Below are positions 18,131-27,092 of a DNA stretch of 64,000 nucleotides, in pieces. How positions within the stretch are numbered: the first letter of the stretch is position 1; each line of letters opens with the position of its first letter. The stretch comes from Salinilacihabitans rarus. Its GTDB lineage: Archaea > Halobacteriota > Halobacteria > Halobacteriales > Natrialbaceae. The position numbers and the translations under genes are program-made. The notes under the pieces are model-generated. The model ran no database searches. It was not told where the DNA came from and was given only the letters and a program-made list of their open reading frames with translations. The DNA lies in the NCBI RefSeq assembly GCF_024296665.1, contig NZ_CP100762.1, forward strand, positions 744,001 through 808,000, read 5' to 3'.

Positions 18131-18748
18131 TCAGTCATCGTCTCCCCAGATGTCCAAGTCGATGATCAGCGCCTTCTGTTTCTGCTCGTGGTTATTCTGC
18201 GGGCTTGGTTTCTCGTGCGGTCGGTGCGTGACTCCGTCCTTCTCATCAGCGAACCGGTCGATGTAATTCGATGCCATTCGCTTCGTCTTCCCCGTTGCTT
18301 GAGCGATGTTGTCGCAGTGGAGTCGGACGCGATTCTCTGAGAGGGAGTGATCTGGGTTGGATTGTAATCGGCGTGCTGCTTGGAGCGTCGCGTACCATGC
18401 TTCCGCTGGCCCCGCTGCTTCTCTGCTCCCTAATTCATCGATGATGTCATCGTGGCGAGCGACCGTTCGCTCTATCTCATCAATGTCTTCGCTGAACTCA
18501 CCGACCACTGCTCGCTGCTGGAGTGGACTGTCTGAGTAGTTGTCTAGCTCAGTGCCTGTCAGCACCTGTAGCAGGTGGTTGATCTCGACGTTCCCGGGCT
18601 TTTTCGAGTCAAGTTCCTCAACTGTTGCGCGGAGGTCCTCGATCTCTTCTCGCAGTTGCTTCCCGGGCTTTTTCGAGTTAAGATCCTCAACTGTTGCGCG
18701 GAGGTCCTCGATCTCTTCTCGCAGTTGCTCTATTTCATCCATTCGCAA
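18131..18748 (-). CDS. Coiled-coil protein with internal tandem duplication
   Basis: A 205-residue protein starting with a Glu/Leu-rich coiled coil made of two 23-residue copies of QLREEIEDLRATVE-(E/D)-L-(D/N)-SKKPG, residues about 9-54. The middle region (EINHLLQVLTGTEL and EIERTVARHDDIIDELGSREA) is helical. The C-terminal 90 residues contain ENRVRLHCDNIAQATGKTKRMASNYIDRF, which reads as a helix-turn-helix, so DNA binding is possible. Function unknown. An ATG two codons downstream (18742) is an alternative start. It is monocistronic. Confidence 0.72.
   Translation of the reverse strand: MRMDEIEQLREEIEDLRATVEDLNSKKPGKQLREEIEDLRATVEELDSKKPGNVEINHLLQVLTGTELDNYSDSPLQQRAVVGEFSEDIDEIERTVARHDDIIDELGSREAAGPAEAWYATLQAARRLQSNPDHSLSENRVRLHCDNIAQATGKTKRMASNYIDRFADEKDGVTHRPHEKPSPQNNHEQKQKALIIDLDIWGDDD
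18592..18729. repeat. 69-bp tandem direct repeat, two copies
   Basis: Positions 18592-18660 and 18661-18729 are identical at 67 of 69 bases. The unit is 23 codons, so the duplication keeps the reading frame of the coiled-coil gene but not the heptad phase. The near-identity indicates a recent duplication. Confidence 0.9.
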
Positions 18749-19207
18749 CCCATCTTATTGCCCTTGGGGGGTACAAAAGTGAGCCGTGAGATCTAATCCG
18801 ATCTTTGCAATTTACCCCCTCGATTCACCACGGAAAATCCGGTTCCATACTCAAATATAAACTCTGAGAAAACAGCCGAGTTAGCTGGTTCACACCTATC
18901 TCTTTCATACGCTTAACGCCACTTTCAAGATCTCAGGCACTCGATCTCGGCACTGCGGTACATATCACGTTCCGTGGAATTAGAAGCGAATAAGAAAGGG
19001 AATCAGAACGCAGAAATCGCAGTTCTAATTCCTCGTTTCCATCAGCGGTTTCCTGCGTGCCGTGTTGTCCGGGTGTCGACAGGGGGTCTCTCCAATCGTC
19101 GCTTTCCACAGGGCCTGTGATGCGAGGCGCATCGCCACTGCGGACACAGGATCCTCCGCCGGGGTGTCGGGCGAAGAATAATCACACAAAGCGTCCACGG
19201 TCAGTAT
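18749..19207. other. Intergenic region, one doubtful small ORF
   Basis: A 459-base region between two divergent genes. Its left half is AT-rich and contains nothing recognised. Near 19025-19150 on the minus strand a short frame beginning with GTG or ATG (MRLASQALWKATIGETPC, then a basic tail ending at 19025) has a protein-like composition but no family. I leave it uncalled. The TATA region for the plus-strand gene at 19208 is not distinct. Confidence 0.4.
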
Positions 19208-20299
19208 ATGACTAATTACCCTTCTGAGTCGTCGCTTCTGGTGAATGCGACGCAGCAACAGCTAGCAAAGGGTGACTTTGATGCAGGGGTCGCTATCGTC
19301 CCGACGCAGCATGAGGAAGCCGAGGGGGGATACGACATCGAATTCAGTACCGCATCACGGCTCGAACTCCAGTACAAGGCCGTCTACAGTGAAATCGACG
19401 ACCGCACCTTCGACCCCGGACACCCGCAGACAGCAGTCAAATTCCCGTTTAACGGCCAACAGGCCAAAACACTACTCGGCCGCGCTCCGCTCCCCGGACT
19501 CACGTTCTACGCACTCCCAGTCGTCACTGACCTCACCGGCCTCGGCGACGTGCTAGGCACGACCGTCTTCCTCGACGTCGAAGCATTCGCCACACTCCCA
19601 AAACACCAGGACGACCTGCACGAGTACACAGCGTTCTGGGTGCCAGTACGCGGATCCAGCCCGACATTCTCATCGGTCTACCTCAAAGACAAAACCGAAC
19701 CGCGGTACTCAGAGCCACGCGCGTACCATCGTATCGACTCCGACTTCCTCTACACGTGGTCGGAGATCAAGACGCTCACACGCGCGACGCTCGTTGGTGC
19801 CCCACTCCGAACACACAGCAGTACAGCCCCAACTGCGGGGTACCAGCAGCTACGCGGATACGAGAGTCAATTACTGGACTCCCGATTCCCAGGGAACCTG
19901 ATAGATAGAGAACCGCTGTTTGAGCCCGATAATGGGGACGTCCTTGGAGCTGTCGTCAACGATGTTGAGCGTCGTGGTCGAGAGGTACGCGACGCGATTA
20001 CTCAAGCACGGCCGACGCGGGACTCCCTTACCCAGTCTCAAAAGGAGGTCTTGCAATCGCACGAGTACTTGCTTGAACCCGAGGAGCGGGATGTGAGCCG
20101 GCGTGCTTCAATCCGTGCGGCGCTGCTGACGTACCCAGACGACGAGCAGGACGGAGAAGACTCAGACGAGCCGTCACCGGTAATCGATTACTCTGGCCTG
20201 GATCCACGACAGGGATCACGCTACCGCCAGTATCGGTACTTAGCATGGGGCGAGGCCGCTACTCCACTCACCGTTCCAATCGGATTCACATCGGACTGA
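19208..20299 (+). CDS. Hypothetical protein, possible nuclease-like N-terminal domain
   Basis: A 363-residue acidic soluble protein without a recognised family. Residues about 5-140 alternate strands and helices: QQQLAKGDFDAGVAIVPTQHEEAEGGYDIEFSTASRLELQYKAVY resembles the core of restriction-endonuclease-like domains (Asp, then a strand ending in E-L-Q-Y-K). The following segment LTFYALPVVTDLTGLGDVLGTTVFLDVEAF is hydrophobic but not membrane-like. The C-terminal third is helical and acidic. It lies convergent to the PD-(D/E)XK gene at 20336 and inside a nuclease-rich stretch. Nuclease activity is a guess. Confidence 0.7.
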   Translation: MTNYPSESSLLVNATQQQLAKGDFDAGVAIVPTQHEEAEGGYDIEFSTASRLELQYKAVYSEIDDRTFDPGHPQTAVKFPFNGQQAKTLLGRAPLPGLTFYALPVVTDLTGLGDVLGTTVFLDVEAFATLPKHQDDLHEYTAFWVPVRGSSPTFSSVYLKDKTEPRYSEPRAYHRIDSDFLYTWSEIKTLTRATLVGAPLRTHSSTAPTAGYQQLRGYESQLLDSRFPGNLIDREPLFEPDNGDVLGAVVNDVERRGREVRDAITQARPTRDSLTQSQKEVLQSHEYLLEPEERDVSRRASIRAALLTYPDDEQDGEDSDEPSPVIDYSGLDPRQGSRYRQYRYLAWGEAATPLTVPIGFTSD

Positions 20300-20335
20300 G
20301 GCTCACAGACGCGGCCGGGCAAACTCTCCCGCAGG

Positions 20336-21685
20336 TTACACTGAGACGTCCTCCGCGACTGTCGCCTCATACAGCCGGTCGATACTCTCGACCAACTCCG
20401 GGTTTTCGACAGCAACTTCCCGGACAGCTTGGGCCAAGGCGTCCACGTACGCGTCGAAGAAGTCGGCGTGGGCATCGACGTTGATGGGGTACTCAGCACG
20501 GAGGAGATTCGACTTGTTACCCGTAATCGTGAACTTCGTTCCGTCAATCGCCTCCGCGATTTCCGCGTGGGCGTCACTGAACCGCGTGGCGAAATTATCA
20601 TAGAAGCTATCGTGGCCCGACGGCGCGTTTCGAAGGTACACAACCAACGTGTGATCCCGGACCGCTTCCGTTTGATGCCAGTCAAGCCGGTGGACCAGTC
20701 CAACCCGCGCGTTCGGTTTCGTCGCATCCGCAACCGCTCGACTCTCATCCAGTTTCGTCCACCACTCCCTGGGGAATAGCCACGACCAGTCGGACTTCCC
20801 TTGACGGAACGTCCACTGCCGACGCTCACCCGACTTCATCTCCACCCGGACCGCGGCGTACTCCTCCGGCACATCTGCATCCTCAATTAGTTCAGCATCA
20901 TCCAGCGTCTGCGCCAGCCGCCGCCCCCACGCCGATTCAAACTCCGACCACTCCTCCTCAAACGCCGCCTCTAAGTCAGAGATCACACCGTAGTTTTCGA
21001 CATACAGTTCCACCATCTCTTGCTGATTCTCCTGGTACTCAGTCATCGTGAGTTCACTCCGAATCGTGTCGACGAAGTCTTTCAACTGCGCCGTGGTTCG
21101 CGCCGGATACTCATCGTAACTCTCCATCAAGAACGACTGCAACTCTGCCGCCAGCCACTCCCACGAAACATGCACAAATTCGTCTGCAGCCGGCGACGAC
21201 GCCGACTCAGGGGCCAAAAACACGTAGTGCTGGCCGTCAGTAGGTACGTCGGCTTTGTCAAGCCCGATCCCGCCGAACGAATCGACGCCAACGTACCGAT
21301 CTGTCTGGTCTTCTCCTTCTGCCGCGTGGACTTTCAACTCCCAGCAGATGAACCACTCATCGGACGCCCACATCACGACGTCTGGAACGCCATCCGACGT
21401 GGACACCTCTTGTGCAATCTGTATCTCATCGATGTCAAACCGCGAAAACGCGTACTCCGAATCATCACGGGCAGACAGCGCAGCGAGTACATGTTCTAAG
21501 ACAGCGTGGTCGAGCCCATGTGAAGCGTCAGGCGTCAGAAAATGAACGAGGAACTGCTGCCAGTCACGCTCTTGCGTGCTCCGGCCAAGTACCTGCAGCG
21601 TGGTCGGTGGAGGCTCTTCGGCCTCCGGGAGCGCAGCAAGTCGCCGCTGTATCTTCGTCAGTTCCGTTGCGATGCTTCGGCTCAT
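20336..21685 (-). CDS. PD-(D/E)XK nuclease family protein
   Basis: A 449-residue protein of the PD-(D/E)XK superfamily. The catalytic core is in the first 150 residues: LVHFLTPDASHGLDHAVLEHVL, then GVPDVVMWASDEWFICWELKVHAAEGEDQTDRY, which supplies the Asp of PD and the E-x-K (WELKV). The C-terminal 280 residues are helical and include RRQWTFRQGKSDWSWLFPREWW. It is a paralogue of the protein at 23084 (same order of blocks: rare VLGRSTQERDWQQFLVHFL versus ILGRRNRERYWQAYLAYFL). Such stand-alone proteins are common in defence islands; no target is known. Confidence 0.82.
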   Translation of the reverse strand: MSRSIATELTKIQRRLAALPEAEEPPPTTLQVLGRSTQERDWQQFLVHFLTPDASHGLDHAVLEHVLAALSARDDSEYAFSRFDIDEIQIAQEVSTSDGVPDVVMWASDEWFICWELKVHAAEGEDQTDRYVGVDSFGGIGLDKADVPTDGQHYVFLAPESASSPAADEFVHVSWEWLAAELQSFLMESYDEYPARTTAQLKDFVDTIRSELTMTEYQENQQEMVELYVENYGVISDLEAAFEEEWSEFESAWGRRLAQTLDDAELIEDADVPEEYAAVRVEMKSGERRQWTFRQGKSDWSWLFPREWWTKLDESRAVADATKPNARVGLVHRLDWHQTEAVRDHTLVVYLRNAPSGHDSFYDNFATRFSDAHAEIAEAIDGTKFTITGNKSNLLRAEYPINVDAHADFFDAYVDALAQAVREVAVENPELVESIDRLYEATVAEDVSV

Positions 21686-21993
21686 ACCCTTCAGTCTCCT
21701 ACGACGAAAATCAAAGTGACGCCGTCACATCGCAGAACACCACTTTGCCACGAGGCATAAACACCTGGACCGCGCGGACCGGTGAAGCCGAAACCGACGA
21801 ATCGCTCCCCAACCGCTCCATCAAGTATGCGGACACCCACCCCAACAGCAACGCCCATTTGTCGCAGAGAGACATCTCTAGTGCCACTCAGAAGGATTAC
21901 TGACACAGCAGATACCCGGCGGAGAGAACGCTCAGTATACATCGTCGATACCGGGCACTGTTATTACACAGCGGACGCAACGACCCTGCTAGC
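21686..21993. other. Intergenic region between divergent nuclease genes
   Basis: A 308-base region holding the promoters of the divergent PD-(D/E)XK and HNH genes. A GTTATTACAC box lies about 25-35 nt before the HNH start. Open frames across it on both strands are low-complexity and not supported. Confidence 0.45.
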
Positions 21994-23037
21994 ATGCAGC
22001 GCAGGTTCCGCGTCGGCGAGCAGTACCGCGACACCGGGAGTTATCGCAACTCTGCCGACCAGTTCCTGCGCTGGATTCGCGGCCCACTCGAAGCGGGCAT
22101 CAAAAACACCGGCGGCATCCGAGATCTCAGCGCCAGTCGATCTGAGACGCCCGCAGCGCTCGTCCTCGTCTCGAACGACAGCGGCATCTCCCAACACGAC
22201 GATCCGTGGGAAGACACGCTCGCCGTCAACGCCGGCTACATCAGTTACTGGGGCGACGCCAAAGCCGACAACCCGTACGACGACTCCAGCAAGAACCAGA
22301 AAATCAAGACGGCATTCGACCGGGCCGCAGCTGGTCAACGCGAGGAGGTCCCGCCAGTCCTCGTGTTCCGGAAACCCGAATCCGGCGTCGTCGAATTCTG
22401 CGGGCTTTGCATCCCGGACCACTTCGAAGTCCGCTCCTATCAAGACGACACCGGCACGCAGATCCCGAACTACCTCTTCCACTTCTCGATCCTCAACACC
22501 CAGTCCGTCCCCGTCACATGGCTGCACGACCGCGCCCAACTGAACGATGACAACCACGCCCCAGACGTCTGGACACGTTGGGTCGAAACCGGGAACGTCG
22601 CGCAATGGCCGACCGGTGAAACCCTCGACCAAAGCGGTCGGATCCGACGCTACGAAACCGCCGAAACCATCGTGAGCGACGCCTTCCGTGACAACGCCTT
22701 CGACCGCTACGGCCACGCCTGCACCATGACCGGCATACGAGAAGCAGACCTCCTGGACCTAGCACACATCCTCCCACGAAGTCAACACCCCGACCTGGCC
22801 GAGCACCCAGAAAACGTCCTCGTCTTGAACTCGCTCCACCACCGCGCGTTCGACGCCGCCCTGTTCACTATCGACAGCGACCACCGCATCCGAACCAGCC
22901 CATCCTTCGACCCCGCCCACCCGTTCCTCCAAGAAACCATCGTCAACCGAGATGGCGAGCAACTCGCATTCCCGCCTGACGCGCAAGTACGACCGACATT
23001 CCTCGAAGAACTCAACACCGGGCTCTCGTGGCTATAG
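21994..23037 (+). CDS. HNH restriction endonuclease with SRA-like N-terminal domain
   Basis: A 347-residue protein. The N-terminal 180 residues (WEDTLAVNAGYISYWGDAK, NQKIKTAFDRAAAGQREEVPPVLVFRKPE, FCGLCIPDHFEVRSY) are arranged like the SRA-type modified-base binding domain of ScoMcrA-class enzymes. The C-terminal domain is an HNH nuclease: ACTMTGIREADLLDLAHILPRSQ, then ENVLVLNSLHHRAFDAALFTID, with H258, N274 and H282 or H283 as the likely catalytic and metal residues. This pairing suggests a type IV, modification-dependent restriction enzyme. The HNH part is clear; the SRA assignment is weaker. The C-terminal 100 residues resemble those of the protein at 45605. Confidence 0.82.
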   Translation: MQRRFRVGEQYRDTGSYRNSADQFLRWIRGPLEAGIKNTGGIRDLSASRSETPAALVLVSNDSGISQHDDPWEDTLAVNAGYISYWGDAKADNPYDDSSKNQKIKTAFDRAAAGQREEVPPVLVFRKPESGVVEFCGLCIPDHFEVRSYQDDTGTQIPNYLFHFSILNTQSVPVTWLHDRAQLNDDNHAPDVWTRWVETGNVAQWPTGETLDQSGRIRRYETAETIVSDAFRDNAFDRYGHACTMTGIREADLLDLAHILPRSQHPDLAEHPENVLVLNSLHHRAFDAALFTIDSDHRIRTSPSFDPAHPFLQETIVNRDGEQLAFPPDAQVRPTFLEELNTGLSWL

Positions 23038-23083
23038 ACGAACATAGAAATAGACCGCATCAGCGAGCAATTGAATTAGTTTC

Positions 23084-24379
23084 TCAGAATTGGAGGTCCG
23101 GTGGTTCCTCAAACGGAAGTGCAGTGATGATCTGATCCACAATATCAGCCACTGGCTTGTTATCTTCAAGTGCCTCCTGGAGAGCTTCGAAGTACGCGTC
23201 TGGATCGCCGGGTGTGTATTCATAAGCGCCGTCTTTTGACTTCAGCATGTATTTGTTCCGACGGCTGGGCGAACCGATCTCCATAGTCTCCGGTGTCCGA
23301 CTCTGGATAACGCCCTTGTTTTCATTCCAACATGATTTAATCGAGTCGTTTGCGTCACTCCCTCCTTCGATTTCGAGGTTGAGAACTAGTACGCCCTTTT
23401 GAAAATGTTCCCAACGTGGTTTGTGCTCGAAATGGACATCGATATCTAGGTCGTCGTTCTGCTTCCAGTCTCTGCGATATATTTGTCCCCAACCCGGAGA
23501 ATCACGGTTTTCTCTATAGTGAATTGCCCAGTTTTCATCCCAGAAGTCCGGTTGGTAATCGCCAGTGGATATGGTACTAACCCATTCGTGGGCTAAGTTC
23601 CGAGCGACAAACTCCTTGCCCGCCTCGTTAGCAGCGCGGATTTCGTCTCGATGTTCAATGTACTCATCTTTCAATTTCCGATAGGTTCTGTCGTCCTGAT
23701 CCATGTTTGTCTTGTATGAAATTAGCTCACGATAGTCTCTCAACTGCTCAATGCTTCGAATGGGATAGTGACCGTTTGGAGGGGCCGTTACCGTGTCTAT
23801 CGCTCTAGCGATCTCGTTCCAAGTAACCATCGCAAACTCGTGGTCGGCATCGGCATCTGGCGGGAATCCTGTTGGTTTCTCAGTATCAATATAGATGTAG
23901 AATCGTCGTTCAGGGTCATACTCTGTTACATCCAAGTTGCTGAATTCGGAGGCTTCAATATACCTTCTCAGCTGTCCAGGGTCGTAGCTCGCGTTGACTT
24001 TCAATTCAAAACAGATGAACCATCTCTCGGGCTGGTAGATGAGGATGTCTGGCCGACCTTCGTCGCCACTAGCTTCAGTTTCTATTTCGACAAGATCCCA
24101 GTCGGGATGCAACAGATTTCGCGTAAAGCCCGTTTCCTCTGATACTATCTCTAGAACTTCTTCTAAAACAGCTCCTCGGAAGCCATGAGGTTTGGATGGG
24201 TCAAGGAAATACGCAAGATACGCCTGCCAGTACCGTTCTCTATTCCGTCGTCCGAGGATACGAAGTGTTGGCCAAGGACGGCGAATGTCTCCACGCTCAG
24301 TAAGCGCTTCCACCCGTTGAGCGAAATCCCGAAGATCTGATACGGTTTTGTCTACGTCCCGAGACTCCACATCCACCAT
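23084..24379 (-). CDS. PD-(D/E)XK nuclease family protein (paralogue)
   Basis: A 431-residue paralogue of the protein at 20336. The nuclease core reads YWQAYLAYFLDPSKPHGF, then GRPDILIYQPERWFICFELKV, giving the PD Asp and the E-x-K motif. The helical C-terminal region includes FWDENWAIHYRENRDSPGWGQIYRRDW, comparable to the W-rich part of the paralogue. The ATG at 24379 was chosen because a TTTTATTAATGG box lies about 25 nt upstream; the frame upstream of it gives an unlikely translation. The two paralogues flank the HNH gene, suggesting duplication or assembly of the same defence type. Confidence 0.82.
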   Translation of the reverse strand: MVDVESRDVDKTVSDLRDFAQRVEALTERGDIRRPWPTLRILGRRNRERYWQAYLAYFLDPSKPHGFRGAVLEEVLEIVSEETGFTRNLLHPDWDLVEIETEASGDEGRPDILIYQPERWFICFELKVNASYDPGQLRRYIEASEFSNLDVTEYDPERRFYIYIDTEKPTGFPPDADADHEFAMVTWNEIARAIDTVTAPPNGHYPIRSIEQLRDYRELISYKTNMDQDDRTYRKLKDEYIEHRDEIRAANEAGKEFVARNLAHEWVSTISTGDYQPDFWDENWAIHYRENRDSPGWGQIYRRDWKQNDDLDIDVHFEHKPRWEHFQKGVLVLNLEIEGGSDANDSIKSCWNENKGVIQSRTPETMEIGSPSRRNKYMLKSKDGAYEYTPGDPDAYFEALQEALEDNKPVADIVDQIITALPFEEPPDLQF

Positions 24380-24470
24380 GCGAACTTCATTGAACAGACC
24401 ATTAATAAAACTGCATAGCGGGGTTCGGAAATTGACTGACGCTGATATGAGCGTTCTTTCCGCGCCGGTA

Positions 24471-25376
24471 TCACTCCAACATGAGTTGCTCTGCCAGTGA
24501 TTCGAGTTCCTCGGCCGCATCGAGAGCAGCAAGCCACCGGTCAGGAAGTGTTGATGCTCCGAACCGTGCACCGGCGACTGCGCCCGCTACCGCGCCAATC
24601 GTATCGGTGTCGCCGCCACGGTTGACCGCGGTCACAATCGCCTCCTCAGCACTCTCGGCGAATAATCCATCGTGGAGTGCTGTTTGCAGCGAATGGATGA
24701 CGTACCCTGACGTCTCTAACGTGCGGGGTGACTCACCGCGGGCGAGTGGTTCGAGCGCTGCTACGAGTTCGTCAGGTGCGTCGGAACCGACGTAGTCGAG
24801 AGCGTCTTCCAACGGCGTAGCTACGCTGTCGAGCAGGCCGGCTATGGTAAGATTCAGAACTGCACACCCGTACGTGCACCGCGGATCAGCGTGTGTGATC
24901 TGCGAGGACTGCCGGCTCACTTCGGCGAGTCGTTGCCAGTCCGTCGCGTACGGGATAGCGAGCGGCGCGCACCGCATCACGCTCCCGTTCCCCGCGTTCT
25001 GGCCTTCCGGACTTTGCTCCCAGACCTGCTGACCGGCCTCGTCCCACTCGTCACCGCGTTTGAGCCGGGTGAGCGCCCGCCTTGTCATCCCTCCAATGTC
25101 GAACGGGCCAGTGTCGTACCACGCAACGAACTGATCAGCGACATCCGCCGGATCGAACGTTTGTTGTTCGACGAGACTACGAGCGATACACAGTGCCTGT
25201 TCGGTATCGTCAGTGATTGTCCCAGCGGGCTGGTTCCATGTGCCGTGCCCAATCATCTCGTCGAACCGCCCGTGTTCAGCGCTGATTTTCGATGCAGACT
25301 TGAACTCCACCGGTCGGCCAAGCGCATCCCCACACGCCAACCCCAGAAGAATCCCACGGGCTCGGTCCGAATCCAT
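24471..25376 (-). CDS. ADP-ribosylglycohydrolase
   Basis: A 301-residue enzyme of the DraG/ARH family that removes ADP-ribose from proteins or nucleic acids using two Mg2+ ions. Family motifs are all present in order: GLACGDALGRPVEF, TITDDTEQAL (metal ligands), GNGSVMRCAPLAIPY, ITHADPRCTYG, and near the C-terminus AVNRGGDTDTIGAVAGAVAGARFG, where the Asp residues bind the second metal. The length is typical. It lies in a defence-rich region, where such enzymes can act as antitoxins to ADP-ribosyltransferases, but no transferase is adjacent. Confidence 0.93.
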   Translation of the reverse strand: MDSDRARGILLGLACGDALGRPVEFKSASKISAEHGRFDEMIGHGTWNQPAGTITDDTEQALCIARSLVEQQTFDPADVADQFVAWYDTGPFDIGGMTRRALTRLKRGDEWDEAGQQVWEQSPEGQNAGNGSVMRCAPLAIPYATDWQRLAEVSRQSSQITHADPRCTYGCAVLNLTIAGLLDSVATPLEDALDYVGSDAPDELVAALEPLARGESPRTLETSGYVIHSLQTALHDGLFAESAEEAIVTAVNRGGDTDTIGAVAGAVAGARFGASTLPDRWLAALDAAEELESLAEQLMLE

Positions 25377-25419
25377 ACCTCACTCAACGACTACCGCTGA
25401 GAAAAATGTAGGGCGGCAG

Positions 25420-25689
25420 TCACTCGTCGGGTTTTGTGCCGGTGCGGAGGTTCTCTCGGTAAGCCGCCCACGCTTGATACATCTCGACTTTCTCGTCCTC
25501 TGTCATCGTGTCGTGTTCATCAGGGTCGTAGAACGGGAGTTCGTCCTTGTCGGGCATCGCCATCACTCGCCCGAGTGGGTACAGTTGCTCGTAGTAGTGT
25601 TCCAGCACCCACTCTTCGCCGTGCTCCTCAACCGCTTGCTGGATGTACGGGGCAGCCTCCGGGTAGTCGTCCGTAAGCGAGTCAGTCAT
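25420..25689 (-). CDS. Small acidic hypothetical protein
   Basis: An 89-residue, very acidic, helical protein (EAAPYIQQAVEEHGEEWVLEHYYEQL, then KVEMYQAWAAYRENL). No family was recognised. It lies 43 bases upstream of the ADP-ribosylglycohydrolase on the same strand and 57 bases downstream of another small gene, so the three may be one transcript. In that position it could be an antitoxin-like or partner protein, which is only a guess. Confidence 0.62.
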   Translation of the reverse strand: MTDSLTDDYPEAAPYIQQAVEEHGEEWVLEHYYEQLYPLGRVMAMPDKDELPFYDPDEHDTMTEDEKVEMYQAWAAYRENLRTGTKPDE

Positions 25690-25746
25690 TGTAAGCGGGT
25701 GGTCGTGCCGCGGTGTTCGTCTCCGATTCGTCGTCCATACTGCCGG

Positions 25747-26103
25747 TCACGTGTCCGTGTATTCGGCGAGTGAATGGTCGAGACTATCGGTGACCCACTT
25801 ACCGATCTGGATGAGGTCAAACGCCTCAATCGGGGTGTCGAGCGCATCGGCGAGCGTAGACCGAACTCCGGGTGCGAGCTCGTCGATGGGGATCGCGGTG
25901 AGGGTGTGCTGGGTGAGGAAGTAACTGCTCGCCAAGCTCGTCGGGGCGATGACGATGACGTTCTCCCCCTCAGCGTCGGCAAGCGCGAGTTCCGCATCTC
26001 GACGCTGGAACACCGTCGCATCAAGCTCCTCAACGGGGAACAGCACGCTCGCATCCCCGTGCTCAATACTCGCCCCCGCCGACCGAAAATGCCCATTGAG
26101 CAT
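25747..26103 (-). CDS. Hypothetical protein
   Basis: A 118-residue acidic protein with alternating strands and helices: DATVFQRRDAELALADAEGENVIVIAPTSLASSYFL, then AFDLIQIGKWVTDSLDHSL. No known domain. A GAATATATTC box lies about 20-25 nt before the ATG, consistent with leaderless transcription of a small operon that continues into the 89-residue protein and the ADP-ribosylglycohydrolase. Confidence 0.62.
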   Translation of the reverse strand: MLNGHFRSAGASIEHGDASVLFPVEELDATVFQRRDAELALADAEGENVIVIAPTSLASSYFLTQHTLTAIPIDELAPGVRSTLADALDTPIEAFDLIQIGKWVTDSLDHSLAEYTDT

Positions 26104-26259
26104 AACTATTGAAGAATATATTCCTACAGAGTATTATACTTGTGGTGGAATGCTGTACGGCAACAGGCCTCAGCCCTCAATCGCTTACCGTGGTCCCACG
26201 AACTGTCAATCACAGAGAGGCAGCGGCCACGAACCCTACGGACGTCTATCGGGCAGTCG

Positions 26260-27027
26260 CTAGACTGTGTTGGCGATACCGGTGAAGTACGAATGAGCGA
26301 TGTCCAACTGATCCCGATCAACTTCATCGGCTTCCGCACGGAAATGGAATAGCGCGTTTCGAGTCTCCCGAATATCCTCAAGTAGATCTTCCACCATTGA
26401 GCGTTCCTGCGTTAACCGAGATGGAAGCTGCTCCAGGTTCCTCGTCATGAACAGGCGATACTCGTCGAACGAGAAATCATCGAGCCGCTCAGGGGGATCG
26501 TATCGGTCGTCATTCTCAGCACGGGGAGCGAACGCTTCCTCCATGCATTGGTCTAAATCATCGACCGACTCCCGGAAGATATGCCGAAGGCTTTCCTCAA
26601 TCTCACCAATCTTCAGAAACGGATCGACTTGAACTTCAAGGAAATACAGGATATCATACCGCGTCAGAATCCCTTCAAGCCCATCCGAATCACCAATGAG
26701 GACAAAATCATCCTCAGCAAATGTCTTGAACAACTCGAAAATATCGTGGTCAGGATTGACAAACTTCGGTGACGTATTCAACGCAATCTTCACCGAAGTT
26801 TCCTCGACACTCACATCCTCCATCGATTTCACGTACCTCGCAATCGACTTGTACGTCACAACGCCCTCGACCCCGTACTCGCTCTCCACCGGGAGCTGGT
26901 CAAAATCGTTGTCCAGCATCATCTCCAACGCAGTCTGAATCGAATCGTCGATATCGACCGTCACTGGCTCATCCGGCGACGCGGCTGTACTATGAGACAA
27001 GACATCGTCCGCCGTGAAGAACTGCAT
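26260..27027 (-). CDS. CBS-domain protein with helical C-terminal domain
   Basis: A 255-residue protein. Residues about 5-135 are a CBS pair (VDIDDSIQTALEMMLDNDFDQLPVESEYGVEGVVTYKSIARYV and FELFKTFAEDDFVLIGDSDGLEGILTRYDILYFL), which usually binds adenine nucleotides. The C-terminal 120 residues are helical and end in EDLLEDIRETRNALFHFRAEADEV. The R-N-x-L-F-H-F-R stretch is similar to HEPN-type domains, which include RNases and Abi proteins, but the canonical R-x4-6-H is not certain (RNALFH fits R-x4-H). This would make it a nucleotide-sensing effector candidate. Confidence 0.8.
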   Translation of the reverse strand: MQFFTADDVLSHSTAASPDEPVTVDIDDSIQTALEMMLDNDFDQLPVESEYGVEGVVTYKSIARYVKSMEDVSVEETSVKIALNTSPKFVNPDHDIFELFKTFAEDDFVLIGDSDGLEGILTRYDILYFLEVQVDPFLKIGEIEESLRHIFRESVDDLDQCMEEAFAPRAENDDRYDPPERLDDFSFDEYRLFMTRNLEQLPSRLTQERSMVEDLLEDIRETRNALFHFRAEADEVDRDQLDIAHSYFTGIANTV

Positions 27028-27092
27028 ATCTACGCCAACCCAGTGTAGAACTAATTACCTTATGCAGCCACCCCAATCTCACACGGCGGGGG

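Noticed and set aside
17953-18138. A 61-codon basic minus-strand frame.
   Set aside because: It overlaps the end of the coiled-coil gene and covers the inverted repeat; the composition looks non-coding.
19025-19258. A 77-codon minus-strand frame overlapping the start of the gene at 19208.
   Set aside because: It overlaps a better supported gene start and has no family; a shorter internal frame is only mentioned in the intergenic note.
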